22,807 nucleotides of DNA from Chloroflexi bacterium 13_1_40CM_68_21 (lineage in GTDB: Bacteria; Chloroflexota; Limnocylindria; P2-11E), in contig MNEO01000052.1 of NCBI GenBank assembly GCA_001917735.1, forward strand, positions 1 to 22,807. The letters are read 5' to 3'. The notes below the pieces were generated by a model, which was not told the origin of the DNA, searched no databases, and saw nothing but the letters and a program-made list of their open reading frames with translations. Positions 14,716 through 22,789 of the stretch are shown here, piece by piece (positions within the stretch are counted from its first letter, which is position 1; each line of letters starts with the position of its first letter). A program made the position numbers and the translations under genes.

Positions 14716-15492
14716 ATGCCGAATGAGGTCATCACCGCTCTGGCGGGGCTCGTTGCCTCGTTCCTTTCCGGATTGCTCGGCATCGGCGGCGGGCTGGTGC
14801 TCACACCGCTTCTCCTCTATCTCCCGCCGCTCGTCGGTGGAACGCCGATCCCGGTGAAGATCGTGACGGGTCTCACCCTCGCGCAAGCGATCTCGGGCAG
14901 CCTCCTCGGCGTGATCCGGCATCGCTCGTACGGGAACGTGTCCGCGCAGCTCGTGTGGCTCATGGGGCCGCCGATCGCGATCGCGTCGCTCATCGGCGCG
15001 TTCGTATCGCAAGGGACGTCCGACCGCATCTTGCTTCTGATCTTCGCGGCCTTGGCCATCGCCGGCGCGGTGATGCTCCTGCTGCCGGTGAAGCCTCGGG
15101 ACGCCGATGCGGGCACGATCGCGGTGCGGCGCCCGGTCGCGATCGCGATCGCGCTCGTGCTCGGATTCTTCGGAGGCATGGTCGGCATCGGCGGCATCGC
15201 TTTCATCATCGCCGCGCTCGTCTACATCCTGCGCGTGCCGACGCGCCTGGCCATCGGGACCTCTCTCGGCATCGGACTCTTTGCGGCTACCGCCGCGCTC
15301 GTCGGCAAGGCCGCGACCGCGCAGATCGATGCGCCGCTCGCGGCGGTCGTATTCGTATCAGCTTTGGTGGCGTCGCCGGTGGGTGCGGCGGTGAGCGTGC
15401 GCACGCAGCCGCGAATGTTGCTCGGGATCCTCTCGGTGGTGGTGATTCTTGCGGCGATCCGCATCACGATCACCGCGCTCACGGGCGCGTGA
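14716..15492 (+). CDS. TauE/SafE family sulfite or anion exporter-like permease
   Basis: A 258-residue membrane protein with about eight helices and the internal twofold repeat of the TauE/SafE (DUF81) family. The repeat cores are SGLLGIGGGLVLTPLLL near the N-terminus and GGMVGIGGIAFIIAALVY about 145 residues later. Members are linked to export of sulfite, sulfoacetate or other organosulfur anions, but most are uncharacterised. The ATG at 14716 is preferred, with AGG five bases upstream; an in-frame GTG at 14710 lies at the edge of the palindromic promoter. The stop overlaps the next possible start by four bases (GTGA). Confidence 0.9.
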   Translation: MPNEVITALAGLVASFLSGLLGIGGGLVLTPLLLYLPPLVGGTPIPVKIVTGLTLAQAISGSLLGVIRHRSYGNVSAQLVWLMGPPIAIASLIGAFVSQGTSDRILLLIFAALAIAGAVMLLLPVKPRDADAGTIAVRRPVAIAIALVLGFFGGMVGIGGIAFIIAALVYILRVPTRLAIGTSLGIGLFAATAALVGKAATAQIDAPLAAVVFVSALVASPVGAAVSVRTQPRMLLGILSVVVILAAIRITITALTGA

Positions 15493-16124
15493 GGGCCTAC
15501 CATCCCTCGCGAGTGAGAGGGGACGAGCTCGTTGCCGTGGCGCGCCGATACGGCACGGCGCTCCTGGCCGTCGCGATCACCGTGTCGCTGAAGTTCGCCG
15601 TCGATGGCCTGGGAAGCGATCACCCCTTCGTGCTCCTGCCGGTGCCGGTGGCGATCGCCGCCTGGTACGGCGGCCGCGGGCCCGGTCTGCTCGCGGCCGG
15701 GCTGGTACCCGTTGCCGGTGCGCTCTTCGCCGGGCCGGCCCTGTGGCGCGATTCGGGCGATGTCGTCGCGCTCGCCGTCGTCACGGTGGAGGCGGGGATC
15801 ATCGTCGCGATCACCGTCGGCCTCAGGGCCGCGCTGCGTCGCGCAGAAGCGTCGCGGATCGCGGCGGACGAGGCGCGGCGCGAGCTCGGTTTCGCCGTTG
15901 CGGTCCGCGACGAGGTCCTGAATCTCTGGACGGAGAAGGTCCGCGGCCCGCTCGCGCGCCTCGAGGCGACGGCGACGGAGGCGCTCCGCACGCTCGAGCG
16001 AGACGGTTTCGGCGGCTCGGCCACGCGCCCGATCCGCTCGATCGTCGATGAGGCCGGGCTGCTCCGGCGGGTCACGGCGAGCTGGAGGGCTCCGGAGAAT
16101 CCGGCGCGGACCGACGACGCCTAG
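15489..16124 (+). CDS. Membrane protein with DUF4118-like helices and a degenerate histidine-kinase dimerisation domain
   Basis: About 211 residues. Four hydrophobic helices (roughly 22-40, 46-60, 66-84, 95-113) include HPFVLLPVPVAIAAWYGGRGPG, reminiscent of the DUF4118 region of KdpD-type kinases. A basic coiled segment (RRAEASRIAADEARREL) leads into RDEVLNLWTEKVRGPLARL, which lines up with the HisKA H-box pattern RDEFLxxxSHELRTPL. The phospho-accepting His is Glu149, while Arg, Asp, Glu and the Pro-Leu pair are kept. The second helix (IRSIVDEAGLLRRV) also fits, but the protein then ends: there is no ATP-binding domain. The GTG at 15489 overlaps the previous stop (GTGA); GTG at 15513 or 15537 are alternatives. 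The alignment is mine by eye. Confidence 0.72.
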   Translation: MRAYHPSRVRGDELVAVARRYGTALLAVAITVSLKFAVDGLGSDHPFVLLPVPVAIAAWYGGRGPGLLAAGLVPVAGALFAGPALWRDSGDVVALAVVTVEAGIIVAITVGLRAALRRAEASRIAADEARRELGFAVAVRDEVLNLWTEKVRGPLARLEATATEALRTLERDGFGGSATRPIRSIVDEAGLLRRVTASWRAPENPARTDDA

Positions 16125-16146
16125 CGTCGGGGCGCACGAGATCGTC

Positions 16147-16368
16147 GTGCTCTTCGCGCCGAACGAGATCGAAGCGCAGACGGCGGCGGGCGCCTTACGT
16201 GCGAACCGCCTTCACCCGCGCGTCGCACGCGACGACGCGGACGCAATGCTTGGGATCGCCGGGGGTCTCTCGGTCGGCCGGTTCGTGGTGCTCGTTCCAG
16301 AGAGTGAAGCTCGGTCCGCGCGCGAGATCCTGGGTCCGCCCAAGGGAAGAAAGCGCGCGCGTCGCTAG
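16147..16368 (+). CDS. DUF2007-like small protein (putative signal-transducing)
   Basis: A protein of about 73 residues resembling the DUF2007 group: a first strand (VVLFAPN), a helix rich in Glu/Ala/Leu (EIEAQTAAGALRANRL), then GRFVVLVPESEARSAREIL, the usual last strand and helix. Members are small cytoplasmic proteins of unclear, possibly signalling, role. The start is uncertain. GTG at 16147 avoids a long overlap but cuts close into the first strand; the only other in-frame candidate is ATG at 16048, which would overlap the upstream gene by 77 bases. The stop overlaps that of the convergent PRC-barrel gene in a shared CTAG. Confidence 0.6.
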   Translation: MLFAPNEIEAQTAAGALRANRLHPRVARDDADAMLGIAGGLSVGRFVVLVPESEARSAREILGPPKGRKRARR

Positions 16369-16985
16369 CGTCTGCCGGTCTCGCGCTCCTTCGGCACGAT
16401 CTCCTCGCGATCGACCCGGAGGCGCACCTCGCCCTCCGTAATGCGGAGGATGTCGTCGCGCGATATCTCCTCGAGCTTCCCGCCTCCGAAGATCCGCTCG
16501 AGAGCCGCGCCGGCCTTGACGGTGAATCCGAGAAGCTCGCCGGTGGCCTCGTCGAAGCGGATCTCCTCGACCGTACCGACGACGTCACCGTCGCGGTCCT
16601 TGACCGAGTCGCCCTTCTTGATCGTCGGTCTATCCCGTTCCTCGGCGACCGGGAGCGCATCGATCGGCCACAGGTAGGCACTGGGGGGAAACTCGTATCC
16701 GGTCGGGGCCGCCCATCCCGGCTCCGGTGCCATGTAGTCGCCCTCCTCGAAGGTCGGCTGCGACTCGAGGTCTTCCTTCGCCAGGCTGAGCGTGATCGTC
16801 TTGCCGCCGGCGTCGGTGGACTCGAACGCGTCTTCGCCGACGATGACCTCACGACCGAGCAGGCCACCCGTGCTGATCACGAAGCCAGTGATCCTCTCGG
16901 TGGCCGGGTCGACGATCACCCGGCGGACCTTGCCCGCATCATGCCCGTCCTTCGTTCCGACCTTGGCTGCCAGATCGATGCGCAT
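16365..16985 (-). CDS. PRC-barrel domain protein (two domains)
   Basis: A 206-residue soluble protein with two PRC-barrel domains. The first spans about residues 1-70 (KVGTKDGHDAGKVRRVIVDP, ITGFVIS, GREVIV). The second spans about 120-185 (KKGDSVKDRDGDVVGTVEEI, LLGFTVKAG, EEISRDDILRI). The linker between them is rich in Pro, Glu and aromatic residues. PRC barrels serve as small binding modules in photosynthetic reaction centres, RimM and stress-related proteins; the role here is unknown. The ATG at 16985 has GGAGGA four bases upstream, but that Shine-Dalgarno can be locked in a hairpin. It lies 74 bp after the bat operon on the same strand. Confidence 0.87.
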   Translation of the reverse strand: MRIDLAAKVGTKDGHDAGKVRRVIVDPATERITGFVISTGGLLGREVIVGEDAFESTDAGGKTITLSLAKEDLESQPTFEEGDYMAPEPGWAAPTGYEFPPSAYLWPIDALPVAEERDRPTIKKGDSVKDRDGDVVGTVEEIRFDEATGELLGFTVKAGAALERIFGGGKLEEISRDDILRITEGEVRLRVDREEIVPKERETGRR

Positions 16986-16989
16986 GAGA

Positions 16990-17018
16990 TCCTCCGATCG
17001 GGCCTCCGGCCCGGAGGA
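16990..17018 (-). promoter_or_regulatory. Hairpin sequestering the Shine-Dalgarno of the PRC-barrel gene
   Basis: On the minus-strand transcript TCCTCC (17018-17013) pairs with the Shine-Dalgarno GGAGGA (16995-16990). Inside, GGGCC (17012-17008) pairs with GGCCC (17004-17000) around a three-base loop, and GATC is bulged out. The ribosome site would be closed in this fold. No T-run follows, so a terminator for the upstream bat genes is less likely. Control by temperature, a ligand or upstream translation is inference. Confidence 0.45.
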
Positions 17019-17059
17019 AAGGCGCAGCAGGACTCATTCCAGGCCGCGGGTCCTCGATA

Positions 17060-18847
17060 TCAGTAAGGAACGTCGATGTTGCCGCCGCGGCGGACGCCGG
17101 TGCCCTCGAGGAGGCCGGCGAGCCCGCGCTGCTCTCCGCGCAGCGCGTCAAGCAGGCGGATCGCCTCATCCACCGTCAGATCGCGCCGGAAGTCCGTCAG
17201 CGCGCTTTGCACCGACGGCGCCTGGGAGGGGCTCGCCTTCCCGGTCGCGTCGGGTGGGGGGCTGCCGCCCGGGGCGCCCGATGCGCTCGGCCCGCTCGGT
17301 CCCGGGCTGCCCCCGGGCGGCGGCTGTTGCCCGGGCGGCGCCGACTGCCCCGGCTGACCCTGCGGGTTCTGGACCTGACGTCTCTGGCCGAGGATCTTAT
17401 CGATGAGCTCGACGTTGAATTTCGCGTCGCGGTCGGTCGGATCGAGCCGCAGCGCCTCGACGTACGACGCTCGCGCGTCGAGGACCCGACCGAGCCGGAA
17501 GAGCGAATTCCCGCGATCGTAGAAGGCGATCTCGCGCGTACTCCCGCTCTTCGCGCCGTCCAGCGCCCGACCGTACGCGGCGAGGGCGCGGTCGTGATCG
17601 TTGAGCTTCGCGAGCGTGTTCGCGAGGTCCACCGCGATCTCGGGCGACGCCGGGCGGGCAGCCTGAAGGTCGCGATAGCGCGCGAGCGCCGCCGCGGGAT
17701 CGCGCTGAAAGAGATCGTTCGCCGCATCGAGTTCCGCGGCGACCGGGTCGCTCGGCGCGCACGCGACCAGACCGAGAAGCGCGGCGCCGAGGAGACCGAG
17801 CAGCCGGCGTCTGGGCGATGGGCGAGCGCCCCTGACCCGTGGGCGAGGCATCGGACGACGCTCGTCGACGAGCCACTCCAGGATCAGCGCGGCGACGGCG
17901 ATGCCGAGGAAGATCTGATAGCGATCCTCCGGACTGACCGCGCCGTCGCTCGCCGTCTCGCCGGCATCGATGGCGCGCAGCGCGTCGGCCAGCGATCGCG
18001 CCGCGGTCTCGCCGTCGTAGCGCCAGTAGCGGCCGCCGCCCTGATCGGCCAGCGCTCGCAAGCGCGCCTCGTCCAGGCGGCTGGTGATCTGCGTGCCGTT
18101 CGCGTTCACGAGCATCTGCTGGAACTGGCCCTTAGGGTCGTAGACCGGGATGGGCCCGCCCTCGGCCGTGCCGATCCCAAGCGTGTAGATGCGGATGTTC
18201 CGCTGGAGCAGCGGCTCGAGGGCGGGAAGATCCGGCGTGAGATCCTCGCCGTCCGAGATGACGACGATGGCTTTCGGGCGCGCGCGGCTCGCGGCGTCCG
18301 TGGGGAAGAGCGCGGCCGCGCCCTGCAGCGCGGCGCGCAGCGATGAGCCCGGCATGATCTTGAACCCCCGGCCCGAGGTGTCGAGGGCGGGCCCCACGAT
18401 CTTTGTGTCCGCGGTAAGCGGATATCGCAGCACGCTCGTCGCGGCGAAGAGCGTGAGCCCGACTTTCCCGCCGGCGAGCTGCTGCCCGAGGGCCTGCACG
18501 GCCTGCTGCGCGACGTGCAGCCGATCGGGCGCGACGTCCCTCGCGGCCATGCTCTGCGATACGTCGAGCGCGATCACCGTGTCGACCTGCGCCGTCGCAC
18601 CGCGGCGCTGGGCCACGCCGAGCTCGGGGCCGGCGAGGGCCGCCGCGATCGCGAAGCAGGACACGCCGACGAGAACGATCTTCGCGACTTGACGCGCAGG
18701 GCTCGCCGAGGCGAACCTCGCACCAGGCCCGCCGAACGCGGCGAGCGCTCGGCGCCGCCGGACCAGCGCCACGACGCACAGCGCCGCGAGCGACGCGGCC
18801 GCCAGGACGAGCGGCGCGAACTCTGGGTGCGCGAACATCAAAGTCAT
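17060..18847 (-). CDS. BatB-BatC fusion: von Willebrand A membrane protein joined to a TPR domain
   Basis: A 595-residue fusion. Two N-terminal helices (about 8-30 and 55-72) are followed by a VWA domain with the MIDAS motif DVSQS (95-99) and VISDGED, then a helix near 310-328 (QIFLGIAVAALILEWLV). The frame continues through Met333 and a complete-looking lipoprotein signal, RRR, LLGLLGAALLGLVAC, with a lipobox Cys at 363. It then gives TPR repeats (about 370-480), a Pro/Gly/Gln-rich low-complexity linker and a short C-terminal helical part. BatB and BatC are normally separate proteins. An ATG at 17851 could start a free BatC lipoprotein, but no good Shine-Dalgarno is seen there. ATG at 18847 overlaps the batA stop (ATGA). 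Confidence 0.88.
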   Translation of the reverse strand: MTLMFAHPEFAPLVLAAASLAALCVVALVRRRRALAAFGGPGARFASASPARQVAKIVLVGVSCFAIAAALAGPELGVAQRRGATAQVDTVIALDVSQSMAARDVAPDRLHVAQQAVQALGQQLAGGKVGLTLFAATSVLRYPLTADTKIVGPALDTSGRGFKIMPGSSLRAALQGAAALFPTDAASRARPKAIVVISDGEDLTPDLPALEPLLQRNIRIYTLGIGTAEGGPIPVYDPKGQFQQMLVNANGTQITSRLDEARLRALADQGGGRYWRYDGETAARSLADALRAIDAGETASDGAVSPEDRYQIFLGIAVAALILEWLVDERRPMPRPRVRGARPSPRRRLLGLLGAALLGLVACAPSDPVAAELDAANDLFQRDPAAALARYRDLQAARPASPEIAVDLANTLAKLNDHDRALAAYGRALDGAKSGSTREIAFYDRGNSLFRLGRVLDARASYVEALRLDPTDRDAKFNVELIDKILGQRRQVQNPQGQPGQSAPPGQQPPPGGSPGPSGPSASGAPGGSPPPDATGKASPSQAPSVQSALTDFRRDLTVDEAIRLLDALRGEQRGLAGLLEGTGVRRGGNIDVPY

Positions 18848-19821
18848 GGCGTCCTCCGGAAGAGCGTCGCCGCGAGCGCCAGCTCGACGAAGAGGAGAAC
18901 GGCGCCCAGCCCGAGGAACCCGAGGTGAGCCTCCTGGTAGTCGGTGAACTCGCGAGTGCCGACGTGCGACTTCTCGAGCGACTCGATCTCACGGTAGACC
19001 TCGGCGAGCGAGTTCTCGTCGGAGACGCTGTAGTAGTGACCGCCGGTCTGCTCCGCCATCTTTCGCATGAGCTGCTCGTCGACGGTGTCGGAGGCGGTGT
19101 CCTTGTCGGCGCCGGCGCGCAGGGTGATCGCCCCGATGGTGTAGACCCGCACGCCAAGGAGCTGGGCCATGTTCGCCCCGTCGAGCGGCGAGATGTCGCC
19201 GCTGTTGTTCTCGCCGTCCGTGAGGAGGATCACGACCTTCGACTTCGCATCGGAGTCGCGTAGCACGTTGATCCCCGTCGAGAGGCCGGTCCCGATCGCT
19301 GTGCCTCCGGCCAGCGTTCCGGTATCGACCGGAGCGACGAGCTTCTGCGACGCCGCGTAGTCGAGCGTCGGCGGACCGAGGACGATGGCCTCGCCGCTGA
19401 ACACGACGATGCCCACCCGATCGTTCTTGAGTCCCCCGAGGAAGTCATTGACGACGCGCTTGACCGCGTCGATCTTCGATGAGCCGCCGAAACCCCGCTC
19501 GGACATCGAACCCGATGTGTCGAGCACGAGCACGACGTCGATGCCCTCCGAGACCGACTCGACGGACGCGCGGACGATCTGGGGGCGCGCGAGCGCCACT
19601 ACGAAGAGCACGAGGGCGGCGACGCGGAGCGCCACCAGGACCCCGCGCATCCGGACGCGCGCTCCCGGCGACGACGCGGGGAGCAGCCCAAGAGACGAAA
19701 AGAGGAGACCCGAGCCGGGGCGTCGGGCGCGCACCACGGACAGCAGGGTCCCCGCGACGACGACCGCGAGGAGCCAGAGCAGCCAGGGATCCTGGAAGTG
19801 GAGCGCGGTGACCTCGGTCAC
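18844..19821 (-). CDS. BatA-like von Willebrand A membrane protein
   Basis: A 325-residue membrane-anchored VWA protein. The layout is helix (about 11-30), helix (61-80), VWA domain with MIDAS DTSGS (101-105) and LLTDGENNSGD, and a final helix near 305-322 (LGFLGLGAVLLFVELALA). This matches BatA of the MoxR/Bat aerotolerance-type clusters, where VWA proteins bind metal-dependently to partners in the periplasm or outside the membrane. GTG at 19821 is chosen because it overlaps the upstream stop by four bases (GTGA) and gives the standard N-terminus; the frame is open far beyond. The downstream BatB-BatC start overlaps its stop. Confidence 0.9.
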   Translation of the reverse strand: MTEVTALHFQDPWLLWLLAVVVAGTLLSVVRARRPGSGLLFSSLGLLPASSPGARVRMRGVLVALRVAALVLFVVALARPQIVRASVESVSEGIDVVLVLDTSGSMSERGFGGSSKIDAVKRVVNDFLGGLKNDRVGIVVFSGEAIVLGPPTLDYAASQKLVAPVDTGTLAGGTAIGTGLSTGINVLRDSDAKSKVVILLTDGENNSGDISPLDGANMAQLLGVRVYTIGAITLRAGADKDTASDTVDEQLMRKMAEQTGGHYYSVSDENSLAEVYREIESLEKSHVGTREFTDYQEAHLGFLGLGAVLLFVELALAATLFRRTP

Positions 19822-20792
19822 GAGGGTTGCCTGCGCATGAGCTCGTATTGCTCGGCGACGGCCGCCCGCTTCATGGCGTCGAGCGCGCTCCGGACCGCGT
19901 GGTGCGCTCGGGCGGGGTACGAGATCGAACGGTGGAAGCGAGCGACCTCTCCCTCGCGGAGGATCTCGTAGATCGTGGCGATCTCGGTGCGGTCGATGCC
20001 CGCGCGAAGCATGTCCTCGCGGAGCTCTCGAGGGGTGCGCTCGGTGGCCGAGAGCGCGAACCGGTCGCGCACGTAGGCGCGAAGCGCCTTCGAGACAAGC
20101 GCGTAGTGCTCCGCGTACCGTCCCTTCTCGGGTAGGCCGAGGCCGGCGACCCTGTTCAGCTCGGCCATCGCGCGCTGCGCCGGCGTCAGCTGGATGTCGC
20201 CTTCGACCTCGCGCGGCCGTCCCGCCGCGGCACGGCGGGCCTGGCGAATGATCAGCGCCAGCATCGCCAGCACGACGACGGCGAGCGCGGCCTGCACGAC
20301 GATGGGCGGGATCTGCGGAGCGGCGCCCGGCAAGCGCAGCTGCGGCTTCCACGGCTTGATGTCATCGGTGGACTCGCCCTGCTGGATGACCGTCGTGACG
20401 ACGATCGGGATCTCCGCCGTCGGTGCGACGCCGATCTCGCCGTCCGGGCCCTGGTAAGTGACCGCGATCGCCGGGAACACCAGATCCCCAACGCGGAACG
20501 CTGTGACCTTGTAGCGGAACGTGTATCTGGTCCGCCCGCTCTGGATCTTCGTGAGCTGCGGCGGCGCCGCCTCGAGGATCTCGAACTCGCCGATCGTCCG
20601 CCCCACGCCGCTGTCGCGGACGACGTAGCCGGCGTCGGCCTCGATGACGAGCGTGAGCGTGATGGGGTCGCCGATCGTGATGCCGCGCTTGTCCACCGTC
20701 GCCGAAGCGCTGACCGGCCCGACAGCGACCGCCGTCGAGCCGAAGGCGGCGAGCGCGACGTAGACGACCGCGGCGACGGCGAAGGCGCGCAT
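19818..20792 (-). CDS. BatD-like membrane protein
   Basis: A 324-residue protein. A signal segment (AFAVAAVVYVALAAFG) leads to an Ig-like beta domain of about 130 residues, with the typical ATVDKRGITIGDPITLTL opening. A membrane helix follows near 170-190 (VVQAALAVVVLAMLALII), then a cytoplasmic helical region with ALRAYVRDRFALSATERTPREL, a pattern common in proteins of MoxR clusters. This is shorter than many BatD proteins, with one rather than several Ig-like domains. The ATG at 20792 overlaps the DUF58 stop by one base (TGATG). It lies between DUF58 and BatA, the expected position. Confidence 0.82.
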   Translation of the reverse strand: MRAFAVAAVVYVALAAFGSTAVAVGPVSASATVDKRGITIGDPITLTLVIEADAGYVVRDSGVGRTIGEFEILEAAPPQLTKIQSGRTRYTFRYKVTAFRVGDLVFPAIAVTYQGPDGEIGVAPTAEIPIVVTTVIQQGESTDDIKPWKPQLRLPGAAPQIPPIVVQAALAVVVLAMLALIIRQARRAAAGRPREVEGDIQLTPAQRAMAELNRVAGLGLPEKGRYAEHYALVSKALRAYVRDRFALSATERTPRELREDMLRAGIDRTEIATIYEILREGEVARFHRSISYPARAHHAVRSALDAMKRAAVAEQYELMRRQPS

Positions 20793-21700
20793 CAGTTGCG
20801 CCTCGAGCGTGCGTTGAAGAGGGCGAGCAGCGCCGGCACGTACGGTCGATCCGTCGAGAGCTCCACGCGATCGATCCCCATTCGGCTGAAGGTCCGCAGG
20901 CGCTGGGCCCTGCGCTCGCGCGCCGCACGGGCATAGCTCTCGCGAATGGCCGCTGCGGAGGTGTCCACGTAACCGACGCTCCCGGTCTCGGCGTCCTCGA
21001 GCGCGACCATCCCGACCGACGGAAGCTCGAGCTCGCGCGGGTCGTTCAGGATGAGCGCGATCACGTCGTGCTTGTGGCCGAGAGCACGCAGGGGGGCCTC
21101 GAACTCGACGTCCAGGAAATCGGAGAGGACGAAAACGACGTTCCGCTTCTTTGTGACGTTGGCGACGAAGTCCGCGACGCTCGCGACCTCCGTGCGTGAG
21201 CGGCGTGGCTCGGCAAAGAGCAGTTCGCGGATCAGGTGGAGCAGATGATGGCGTCCCTCGCGGGGGGGCAGGAACTCTCGCACGCCGTCGGCAAAGAGCA
21301 CCAGACCGACCCGATCGTGGTTGTGGAGGGCCGTCACGGCGAGGAGCGCGGCGACGTCCGCGGCAAGCTCGCGCTTGTTCACGTTCGCGGTGCCAAACCA
21401 TCCGCTCGAGGAGACGTCGACCGCGAGGTAGATGTTGAGCTCGCGCTCTTCGCGGTATTTCTTGACGTACGGCGCGTTCATCCGGGCGGTCACGTTCCAG
21501 TCGATGCTCCGAATGTCGTCCCCGGGCTCGTATTCGCGCACTTCTTCGAAGTCGAGGCCCGAGCCGCGGAAGACGCTGCGATACGTCCCCACGAGCGCCT
21601 CATCCGCGAGGATGCGCGCCTTGATCTCCACCTGTTTGACGACCCGCAGGACCTCGGGCGGAACCGGCTCGGCACGCGGCTGGGCGGCGGCCTGCCTCAC
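20792..21700 (-). CDS. DUF58 domain-containing protein (VWA-like)
   Basis: A 302-residue DUF58 protein, almost always found beside a MoxR ATPase. The diagnostic segment FEEVREYEPGDDIRSIDWN is at 51-69, followed by ARMNAPYVKKYREER. A VWA-like fold with DVSSS (95-99) and VVFVLSDF follows. No membrane helix is visible, so it should be cytoplasmic, unlike longer DUF58 proteins with N-terminal helices. It is thought to act as a partner of MoxR. The GTG at 21700 starts one base after the MoxR stop codon. Confidence 0.92.
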   Translation of the reverse strand: MRQAAAQPRAEPVPPEVLRVVKQVEIKARILADEALVGTYRSVFRGSGLDFEEVREYEPGDDIRSIDWNVTARMNAPYVKKYREERELNIYLAVDVSSSGWFGTANVNKRELAADVAALLAVTALHNHDRVGLVLFADGVREFLPPREGRHHLLHLIRELLFAEPRRSRTEVASVADFVANVTKKRNVVFVLSDFLDVEFEAPLRALGHKHDVIALILNDPRELELPSVGMVALEDAETGSVGYVDTSAAAIRESYARAARERRAQRLRTFSRMGIDRVELSTDRPYVPALLALFNARSRRN

Positions 21701-21701
21701 G

Positions 21702-22697
21702 TCACGGAACCGGGACGTTGTCGAGGACGCGGCCGATGACCGCCTCCGGGGTGATCTCCTCCGCCTCGGCCTCGTACGTCACGATGAGCCGATGGCGCAT
21801 GACGTCGAGGGCGACGGCTTTTACGTCATCGGGCAGCACGTAGTCGCGTCCGTCGAGGAACGCGTGGGCCCGAGCCGCGAGCGACACGTAGATCGTGGCG
21901 CGCGGCGAGACGCCATACGCGATGAGCGGCTTCAGGTCGGCGAGCTTGGGACCCTGCGGTTCGCGCGTCGCCACGACGACGCGCACCACGTAGTCCTTCA
22001 CGGCATCGTCCATGTGCACCTGGCGCACGGCGGCTCGCGCGCCGACGATCGCGGCGGGGGTCGCGAGCTTGCGCGGCACCGCCGGCTCCTCGATGGTGTT
22101 CCTGTCCATGATCACGCGCTCCTGATCGGGCGTTGGATAGCCGATGACGACCTTCATCATGAAGCGGTCTACCTGGGCTTCCGGTAGGCGGTAGGTGCCT
22201 TCGTGCTCGATGGGGTTCTGCGTCGCGAGGACTGTGAAGAGCTCGGACAGCGGATGCGTCTCGCCGCCGATCGAAACTTGTCGCTCCTGCATGGCCTCGA
22301 GGAGCGCGCTCTGCACCTTCGGCGGCGCGCGGTTGATCTCGTCGGCGAGAAGCAGATCGGTGAAGATCGGCCCGAGGCGCGGGCGGAAGGTCTGGTCGGT
22401 CGGGTTGTAGATCATCGTCCCGTTGAGGTCCGCCGGCAGGAGATCCGGCGTGAATTGGATCCGTTTGAAGGAAGCGTCGATGGTGTCGGCGAGCGTCTTC
22501 ACCGCGAGCGACTTCGCCAGGCCGGGAACGCCTTCGACGAGAAGATGCCCACTGCACAGGATGCCCATGAGCAAGCGATTGATGAGGTAGTCCTGCCCGA
22601 CGATCACCCGGTGGATCTCGTGCAGGACCGGCGCGATGAAGTCGCCGCGCCGGAGCACCGACTCGTTCGGCACAGGCGCACGAAACGTGGTCGCCAC
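21702..22697 (-). CDS. MoxR-family AAA+ ATPase
   Basis: A 331-residue AAA+ ATPase of the MoxR family, thought to act as a chaperone that helps VWA partners or metal enzymes mature. Walker A GVPGLAKS is at 56-63, Walker B LLLADEINRAPPK begins at 115, sensor 1 ATQNP is at 158-162, and LPEAQVDRFMMK is the diagnostic MoxR segment. A helical lid domain completes it. The GTG at 22697 has no strong Shine-Dalgarno. A TAATCT box nine bases upstream on the minus strand suggests a very short leader. It is the first gene of the MoxR-DUF58-BatD-BatA-BatB/C operon, in which every junction overlaps or is one base long. Confidence 0.93.
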   Translation of the reverse strand: MATTFRAPVPNESVLRRGDFIAPVLHEIHRVIVGQDYLINRLLMGILCSGHLLVEGVPGLAKSLAVKTLADTIDASFKRIQFTPDLLPADLNGTMIYNPTDQTFRPRLGPIFTDLLLADEINRAPPKVQSALLEAMQERQVSIGGETHPLSELFTVLATQNPIEHEGTYRLPEAQVDRFMMKVVIGYPTPDQERVIMDRNTIEEPAVPRKLATPAAIVGARAAVRQVHMDDAVKDYVVRVVVATREPQGPKLADLKPLIAYGVSPRATIYVSLAARAHAFLDGRDYVLPDDVKAVALDVMRHRLIVTYEAEAEEITPEAVIGRVLDNVPVP

Positions 22698-22706
22698 CTC
22701 TGGAAC

Positions 22707-22712
22707 AGATTA
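22707..22712 (-). promoter_or_regulatory. Candidate -10 box of the moxR/bat operon
   Basis: TAATCT on the minus strand ends nine bases before the moxR GTG. The predicted transcript start falls within about three bases of the start codon. No TTGACA-like box is seen 17-18 bases further up, so confidence is low. Confidence 0.3.
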
Positions 22713-22789
22713 GAGGCTGAGGGGGCGAGCGGTTCGTTCTAAGCCGTGGACGTTTTGGGGTATTGGAAGAAGGCGAGCGCGACACACAC

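Noticed and set aside
17207..18346. Plus-strand frame of 379 codons opposite the BatB-BatC gene
   Set aside because: Arg-rich shadow frame; the minus strand carries VWA and TPR motifs and coupled junctions.
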